DNA of 11,597 nucleotides from Thermoplasmata archaeon (GTDB lineage: Archaea > Thermoplasmatota > Thermoplasmata > Thermoplasmatales > Thermoplasmataceae), in contig JAJZWN010000029.1 of NCBI GenBank assembly GCA_021846695.1, positions 1 to 11,597 on the forward strand. Direction: 5' to 3'. Positions 7,824 through 11,597 of the stretch are shown here, piece after piece. The stretch's first letter is position 1; each line of letters starts with the position of its first letter. The notes beneath the pieces are model-generated. The model was not told the DNA's origin, ran no database searches, and worked only from the letters and a program-made list of their open reading frames with translations. Position numbers and translations under genes: made by a program.

Positions 7824-8009
7824 ATTTGGTTAAATGCTTCACCCTGGAAATAGTTAGCCTTTGTTTAATCTCCAATAGAGTTGTAGCCCTATTGCCATAA
7901 GTACAGAATTCTTCCGGTTCACACATATTATAATAATTACATTTTTCGTGGAACAACGTTTCCTGGACAATTATTCGAACTACAATAGTTAAAGCCAAAT
8001 ATTCTAATC

Positions 8010-8018
8010 CTTAAATAT
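8010..8018 (+). promoter_or_regulatory. TATA-like element before the small ORF
   Basis: CTTAAATAT is centred 16 bases before the ATG at 8030 and 40 bases before the in-frame ATG at 8054. The first spacing is too short for a leaderless start at 8030; the second allows a short leader with GAGG. Confidence 0.35.
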
Positions 8019-8029
8019 CATATAGAAAC

Positions 8030-8215
8030 ATGATTTGTGAGGATCTGGGATACATGATTTTATACAACAGATCAGGGAGGTCTGTAATTCTTACACATGA
8101 CGAAACTGTAGCTCTATGCCTGAAAGCCCAGGAAGCTGGATTGGAACTTCCCAAATATATAATGAAAAATTATATGAAAGATTTAAAACTGATAAAGTTC
8201 AGATACGATGAATAA
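8030..8215 (+). CDS. Small protein of unknown function (61 aa)
   Basis: I do not recognise this protein. It has a short β-like start (YMILYNRSGRSVILT), a central acidic/helical part (HDETVALCLKAQEAGLEL) and a basic C-terminus (MKNYMKDLKLIKFRYDE); no signal peptide or Cys pairs. An ATG at 8054 (residue 9) is an alternative start: GAGG at 8039-8042 sits 11 bases before it, and the TATA-like CTTAAATAT at 8010-8018 suits a start site near 8040. The shorter form would be 53 aa. The gene ends 6 bases from the convergent CoA-transferase gene. Reasons to think it is real are the upstream TATA element, a balanced composition with few of the low-complexity runs seen in shadow frames, and a close fit between neighbours. 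It could still be chance. Confidence 0.5.
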   Translation: MICEDLGYMILYNRSGRSVILTHDETVALCLKAQEAGLELPKYIMKNYMKDLKLIKFRYDE

Positions 8216-8221
8216 TTGCAA

Positions 8222-9421
8222 TCATTCATCCTTCATTTTTTTGAAGATAATATTTTTATTATACAACTCCTCTATCTGCCTGGATGTCATTCCAAGTTTC
8301 CGGAGAATTTCCTCATTTCCACTTCCCAGAGATGGCGGCGGGAATCTTATTTCCCCCGGTGTCTTTGATAATTTGAATGGAGTGCCCGGAATTCTGATTT
8401 TGCCATAATCCGTATCCATATTGATAATCATTTCCCTGAATTTTATCTGGCTACTGGATGCAGCATCAGCTACAGAGTTTACCGGTGCACATGGAATTCC
8501 ATTTTGAACAAGCGTCCTGTAGATATCTTCTGTGGTTTTATTCTTTAATGCATCCTCTATCTCCTTTTTCAACAGTTCACGATGGGAAACCCTATCCACA
8601 TTGGTTTTAAATTCAGGGCGGTTTTCCAGTCCTGGATCTATTGTTTCGCAGAATGTTTTCCAGAGCTTTTCGGTACCCACAGTTATAACTATATAACTAT
8701 CCAGTGTTTTATATGCCTGGTACGGCGCAATGCTGGAATGGGCAGAACCCAGCTTCTCCGGATTTTTTCCTGTTGAAAGGTATGACATTAACTGATGCGT
8801 CAATACAAGGAAATTCGAATCAAGCATGGAAAGATCAATATACTGCCCTTCACCTGTACGTTCCCTGTTATAAAGTGCCGAAAGTATTGATACCGTTGCA
8901 AATAACGCGGTTGTAATATCCGCAATTGGAACAGCAAACTTCACCGGAGATTCTCCTGGATTTCCTGTGATTCCAAGAAGCCCGCTCATAGCCAGAATAG
9001 CAAGGTCATATCCCGGATAATCTCTCATAGGGCCAGTTTGCCCGTACCCGGATATGCTGCAGTACACAATATTCTTATTGATAGATCTTGCAATATCATA
9101 TGAAAATCCAAGTTTCTCTATAACGCCTGGTCGGAAATTTTCAACCAGTACGTCTGATTCGGCAATCAGTTTCCTGAATATTTGTTTTCCTTCTTCAGTT
9201 TTAAGATTGATTGCCAGGCTTTTTTTATTCCTGTTTGTGCTCATGAAGTATGATGAAATTCCCTCCATATATGGTGGCGCCCATGATCTTGTCTGATCGC
9301 CATCTGGAGGTTCTATTTTTATTATATCGGCTCCAAGGTCTCCAAGCAGCATAGTAGCGAATGGTCCGGACATGGCCTGGGTTAAATCCAGTATTTTTAT
9401 TCCTTTCAGGGCGTTTTCCAT
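8222..9421 (-). CDS. Class III CoA-transferase (CaiB/BaiF/formyl-CoA transferase family)
   Basis: Predicted cytosolic enzyme of 399 aa that moves CoA between carboxylic acids, working as an interlocked dimer in this family. Visible family features are GIKILDLTQAMSGP (7-20), LGDLGADIIKIEPP (26-39), NRNKKSLAINLKTEEG (63-78), DVLVENFRPGVIEKLG (90-105), the GYGQTGP turn (125-131) and PGYDL..QAMSG-like PGYDLAILAMSG (136-147). D168 in VPIADITTALFA aligns with the catalytic Asp169 of formyl-CoA transferase that forms the aspartyl-CoA anhydride. GEGQYIDLSMLDS (190-202) is also typical. The start ATG at 9421 is fixed by a TATA box 25 bases upstream. The gene stands alone; no acyl-CoA dehydrogenase, racemase or lyase is next to it, so the donor and acceptor acids remain open. 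Confidence 0.93.
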   Translation of the reverse strand: MENALKGIKILDLTQAMSGPFATMLLGDLGADIIKIEPPDGDQTRSWAPPYMEGISSYFMSTNRNKKSLAINLKTEEGKQIFRKLIAESDVLVENFRPGVIEKLGFSYDIARSINKNIVYCSISGYGQTGPMRDYPGYDLAILAMSGLLGITGNPGESPVKFAVPIADITTALFATVSILSALYNRERTGEGQYIDLSMLDSNFLVLTHQLMSYLSTGKNPEKLGSAHSSIAPYQAYKTLDSYIVITVGTEKLWKTFCETIDPGLENRPEFKTNVDRVSHRELLKKEIEDALKNKTTEDIYRTLVQNGIPCAPVNSVADAASSSQIKFREMIINMDTDYGKIRIPGTPFKLSKTPGEIRFPPPSLGSGNEEILRKLGMTSRQIEELYNKNIIFKKMKDE

Positions 9422-9440
9422 AATAAATCAATACTCATAT

Positions 9441-9450
9441 GTATATATTA
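9441..9450 (-). promoter_or_regulatory. TATA box for the CoA-transferase gene (leaderless)
   Basis: Minus-strand TAATATATAC is centred 25 bases before the ATG at 9421. It lies back-to-back with the msrA promoter inside an 82-base divergent intergenic region, so one bound regulator could affect both genes. Confidence 0.65.
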
Positions 9451-9469
9451 TTTGCCTGATAGGCCATTG

Positions 9470-9479
9470 AAAATATTTA
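9470..9479 (+). promoter_or_regulatory. TATA box for msrA (leaderless)
   Basis: AAAATATTTA is centred about 29 bases before the ATG at 9504, with no Shine-Dalgarno between. Confidence 0.55.
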
Positions 9480-9503
9480 TTACCAACCCGGCAATGTTTT
9501 CCT

Positions 9504-10040
9504 ATGTCTGAAAAAGTATTGGTTATAGGAACAGGGTGTTTCTGGTGCAGCGAAGCAATTTTCAAATTGATTAAAGGTGTAAATAATGTAGTCCCGGGAT
9601 ACGCAGGCGGGCATACTGAGAATCCAACATACAGGGAGGTATGTACTGATAAAACCGGGCATGCCGAAGTTGTTAAAGTTTCCTATGACCCTGATATCAT
9701 TAGCCTTGAAAAACTTCTTGAACTTTTTATGGCTACACACGACCCGACATCCCTCAATAAGCAGGGGAATGATATTGGAACACAGTACAGGTCAATTATC
9801 CTGTATAATGATGATGCGGAAGGAAAAGTAATAAAGGATTTTCTTAAGGAGCATCAGAAAAATTACAGCAAACCTATAGTTACAGAGGTTAAAAAACTGG
9901 ATAGGTTCTACGAAGCAGAGGATTACCACCACAATTATTTTGCAAATAATCAGTCAAATCCATACTGTGCAATGGTGATAAAACCTGAAGTAAATGATTT
10001 CATAATGAAACACGGAAATATATTGAAACTTCAAAAATAA
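9504..10040 (+). CDS. msrA: Peptide-methionine (S)-S-oxide reductase MsrA
   Basis: Reduces the S-epimer of methionine sulfoxide in proteins or free methionine, using thioredoxin-type electrons, in the cytosol. The 178-aa protein is a full single-domain MsrA. The active-site motif is G11-C12-F13-W14-C15, with C12 the sulfenic-acid-forming Cys and E18 nearby. Other family blocks are GYAGGHTENPTY (32-43), VCTDKTGHAEVV (46-57), ATHDPT..N.QG.D.GTQYRS (77-97), FYEAEDYHH.YF (135-146) and NPYC (152-155). C15, C47 and C155 are candidate resolving cysteines. The GCFWC plus VCT.TTGHAE-like combination is a common bacterial MsrA subgroup, so ancient transfer from bacteria is possible. No MsrB domain is fused or adjacent. 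It suits an organism exposed to acid and metal-driven oxidative stress. It is monocistronic and divergent from the CoA-transferase. Confidence 0.97.
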   Translation: MSEKVLVIGTGCFWCSEAIFKLIKGVNNVVPGYAGGHTENPTYREVCTDKTGHAEVVKVSYDPDIISLEKLLELFMATHDPTSLNKQGNDIGTQYRSIILYNDDAEGKVIKDFLKEHQKNYSKPIVTEVKKLDRFYEAEDYHHNYFANNQSNPYCAMVIKPEVNDFIMKHGNILKLQK

Positions 10041-10063
10041 AAGAATATCTATAACCATTGATA

Positions 10064-10075
10064 ATTTATTTTTTA
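10064..10075 (+). terminator. T-rich terminator after msrA
   Basis: ATTTATTTTTTAA-type tract, with six consecutive T at 10069-10074, begins about 24 bases after the msrA stop codon. T-runs without a hairpin are the usual intrinsic termination signal in archaea. Confidence 0.4.
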
Positions 10076-10119
10076 AGCAGGATGCTGTGTTATAAACAGA
10101 TGAAAGTCAAATAAAGATA

Positions 10120-10449
10120 TTAAAAAGGTGTTGAAGGAAAATGGACTGTCACAGTGAATTTATTTTTTCTCAATTCTTCTGCCGATGAATTAACCTTCAT
10201 TTTATCTATTCCAAGATTCTGGGAAAATGACATGTCCACTATTTTTTTTCCAGGATTGACAATTATTATTCCAACATTTGCATCATCCTTATTTACCCCG
10301 GCACTTTTCCCGTATTTATCAATAAATCCCTGTAGTTTTCTTATATTGGCACACAGGTCATCAAGGCTTCCATTCAGCTCTGCAAGTGGAACACACATAG
10401 TCGATGATTTTAAGCTATGTCTGATATTATAAGCAACACAATTAGCCAT
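10120..10449 (-). CDS. Conserved-looking hypothetical protein, 109 aa
   Basis: I do not recognise the family. The protein appears soluble. It starts MANCVAYNIRHSLKSS, has a helical part (about 24-46, SLDDLCANIRKLQGFIDKYG), a hydrophobic β strand ahead of a turn (DANVGIIIVNPGKKIVDMSF, 56-75), a charged helix (SSAEELRKNK, 88-97) and a final strand FTVTVHFPSTPF. Alternating helix/strand suggests a small α/β fold. Three cysteines (C4, C19, C33) are not arranged as a metal motif. There is no signal peptide or membrane segment. The start ATG at 10449 is supported by a TATA box 27 bases upstream. It is convergent with msrA and divergent from the Mo-hydroxylase gene, so its context gives no functional clue. 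Confidence 0.72.
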   Translation of the reverse strand: MANCVAYNIRHSLKSSTMCVPLAELNGSLDDLCANIRKLQGFIDKYGKSAGVNKDDANVGIIIVNPGKKIVDMSFSQNLGIDKMKVNSSAEELRKNKFTVTVHFPSTPF

Positions 10450-10470
10450 AACAGACTATTTTTCATTGAA

Positions 10471-10480
10471 ATATAATATT
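10471..10480 (-). promoter_or_regulatory. TATA box for the 109-aa hypothetical gene (leaderless)
   Basis: Minus-strand AATATTATAT is centred 27 bases before the ATG at 10449; no Shine-Dalgarno is seen. This is good support that the ORF is a real gene. Confidence 0.55.
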
Positions 10481-10611
10481 ATCTGTTTTATTAAGATCAG
10501 CCCATTTATACAGGGAACATTTTATGCACTTATTTACATTTTCTTTATTCATAAAAGCTGTAAAAATGGCATTATATTTAAAAATAGTTTTGCATACTAT
10601 CTTATAAAAAT

Positions 10612-10620
10612 CTTAATAAG
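10612..10620 (+). promoter_or_regulatory. Possible TATA element for the Mo-hydroxylase large-subunit gene
   Basis: CTTAATAAG is centred about 26 bases before the ATG at 10642. It is a poor match; TTATAAAAAT at 10602-10611, about 35 bases upstream, is an alternative. The GGAG at 10621 is too far from the ATG to act as a normal Shine-Dalgarno. Confidence 0.3.
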
Positions 10621-10641
10621 GGAGCCTGTATATATCCATTT

Positions 10642-11597
10642 ATGGATTATAGAGACAGATACGTTGATGGTAAGGGAAAATATATAGATGATATGACTTT
10701 TGATGATATGCTTTATATGAATGTGTTCAGGAGCCCCTATGGGAAAGCTAAAATTAAGAGTGTAAAAGGAGGGCTCAATGCCTCTGAATTAAAGCTCTTT
10801 TATAAGTCCTCTATGGGAGAAATGGCTTCCCTGGGGGGAAAATCAAATTCGGCTTATCTTGAACCTGTTTTCGCCATAGACAATGTAAATTACGAGGGGC
10901 AGCCCATAGCTGCGGTATTTGGAAAAACCAGATATGAAAGTGAAGACCTGCTAAACACAGTATCGGTTGATTATGAGCCAATGCAGGCAGTATCCGGAAT
11001 AGATGAATCCCTTAAGGCCCCACCCATGCATGAAGGCACAGAAAACAATATACTGGCGGAAGCTGAACTTGGTGAAGATTTTGATGAAAATGACATTGAC
11101 TTTGATCTTACTCTGGAAGACACTTTCTTCAACGAAAGGATAATAGCTAATTCCATGGAAACAAGGGGGTGCATAGCAGACTATAAGGATTCTAAACTCA
11201 CATTCTATGTGTCCACCCAATCTGTCCAATCAGTTAAAGGTGGATTGGTCCAGGCTCTTGGTATGAAACCTGAAGATGTCAGGGTAATACAGGCAGATAC
11301 AGGAGGAGCTTTCGGTTCAAAGGGTTCATTTTATCCTGAATATGTAATGGCAGCATATGCTTCAAAGAAATACGGAAAACCAGTAAAATGGGTAGAAACC
11401 AGAAAGGAACACCTGGAGGCTGCATATCCCGGGCGTGGAGCGAAAGCCAGAATAAAAATTTATGCCAGGAATGATGGAAGAATAACCGGCATAAAGGGAG
11501 ATGTGTATGTGGATGCAGGAGCCTATGACGCGGGTACAGGAGGTTTCGCATCAAGATTCATAGCATACCAGATAACCGGGCCATACCACATAGAAAA
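10642..11597 (+). CDS. Xanthine dehydrogenase / CO dehydrogenase-type molybdenum hydroxylase, large (Mo-binding) subunit, N-terminal part
   Basis: Open reading frame with no stop from the ATG at 10642 to the window edge (318 codons plus two bases), so only the N-terminal part of a protein usually 700-800 aa long. The first about 112 residues form the a/b hammerhead domain: DGKGKYIDDM (9-18), FRSPYGKAKI (29-38), YEGQPIAAVFGKTRYESEDLLNTVSVDYEP (84-113, read in parts). The first Mo-cofactor domain follows, with ERIIANSMETRG (165-176), STQS (191-194), EDVRVIQADTGGAFGSKG (211-228), TRKEHLEA (253-260) and DAGAY (291-295). The GGAFGSK loop matches the GGGFGGK cofactor-binding loop of the family. The active-site loop and catalytic Glu lie beyond the window, so CO, xanthine and aldehyde oxidising types cannot be told apart. 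No FAD or [2Fe-2S] subunit gene precedes it. A weak TATA-like CTTAATAAG (10612-10620) lies about 26 bases before the ATG. Confidence 0.93.
   Translation, partial: MDYRDRYVDGKGKYIDDMTFDDMLYMNVFRSPYGKAKIKSVKGGLNASELKLFYKSSMGEMASLGGKSNSAYLEPVFAIDNVNYEGQPIAAVFGKTRYESEDLLNTVSVDYEPMQAVSGIDESLKAPPMHEGTENNILAEAELGEDFDENDIDFDLTLEDTFFNERIIANSMETRGCIADYKDSKLTFYVSTQSVQSVKGGLVQALGMKPEDVRVIQADTGGAFGSKGSFYPEYVMAAYASKKYGKPVKWVETRKEHLEAAYPGRGAKARIKIYARNDGRITGIKGDVYVDAGAYDAGTGGFASRFIAYQITGPYHIE

Noticed and set aside
7873..7894. Hairpin CAATAG/CTATTG (6-base stem, 10-base loop) in the gap between the aldo/keto reductase and the small ORF as a possible ncRNA
   Set aside because: The stem is short, there is no T-run after it and no dedicated promoter; such stems are expected by chance in 230 bases of AT-rich DNA.
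9225..9431. 68-residue minus-strand ORF overlapping the start of the CoA-transferase
   Set aside because: It lies in an alternate frame of a well-supported gene and has no family features.
9504..10040. MsrA with two cysteines in GCFWC as an unusual active site
   Set aside because: GCFWC with a further Cys before the TGHAE block is a widespread MsrA subgroup, so it is ordinary for the family.
10466..10687. 73-residue plus-strand ORF upstream of the Mo-hydroxylase
   Set aside because: Its hydrophobic, Ile/Phe/Tyr-rich composition is what AT-rich non-coding DNA gives, it overlaps the true gene start by 46 bases in another frame, and it covers the promoters of both neighbours.

Overview
The window looks like chromosomal DNA of a thermoacidophilic archaeon, most likely a Thermoplasmatales member of the Ferroplasma/Acidiplasma type. 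The basis is an AT-rich genome, heavy use of ATA (Ile) and AGA/AGG (Arg) codons, archaeal TATA boxes about 22-29 bases before several start codons with no Shine-Dalgarno sequence (leaderless mRNAs), and a gene set typical of a peptide- and organic-acid-scavenging heterotroph. The order-level assignment is an inference; no rRNA or other marker gene is present.

Layout: (1) 133-1344 (+), an M20-family amidohydrolase of the N-carbamoyl-amino-acid hydrolase/allantoate amidohydrolase type, convergent with (2) 1402-2925 (-), a thiamine-diphosphate 2-oxoacid decarboxylase-like enzyme. (3) An AT-rich gap leads into a three-gene glycosyltransferase block, 3266-6830: a GT2-type enzyme (-), a GT4-type enzyme (-) and a divergent second GT4-type enzyme (+). 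The GT2 gene is visibly more AT-rich than the metabolic genes on either side. (4) 6833-7795 (-) is an aldo/keto reductase whose stop lies 2 bases from the stop of the second GT4 gene. (5) 8030-8215 (+) is a small unknown ORF ending 6 bases from (6) 8222-9421 (-), a class III CoA-transferase. (7) 9504-10040 (+) is methionine sulfoxide reductase A, divergent from the CoA-transferase across an 82-base double promoter. (8) 10120-10449 (-) is a 109-residue protein of unknown function. (9) 10642 to the window end (+) is the N-terminal part of a xanthine dehydrogenase/CO dehydrogenase-type molybdenum hydroxylase large subunit.

Nearly every gene stands alone with its own promoter, and neighbours alternate in direction, so there is little operon structure. 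Functionally there are two themes: cell-surface or lipid glycosylation (three glycosyltransferases), and small-molecule catabolism or redox (carbamoyl-amidohydrolase, 2-oxoacid decarboxylase, aldo/keto reductase, CoA-transferase, Mo-hydroxylase), plus oxidative protein repair (MsrA). No CRISPR array, rRNA, tRNA, intact insertion sequence or phage gene was seen. I found no clear new multi-gene system. The most notable points are two active-site substitutions (Asp for the ThDP-activating Glu; Gln for the lid-domain His of the M20 enzyme), an odd start region in the second GT4 gene, and two small unrecognised proteins.
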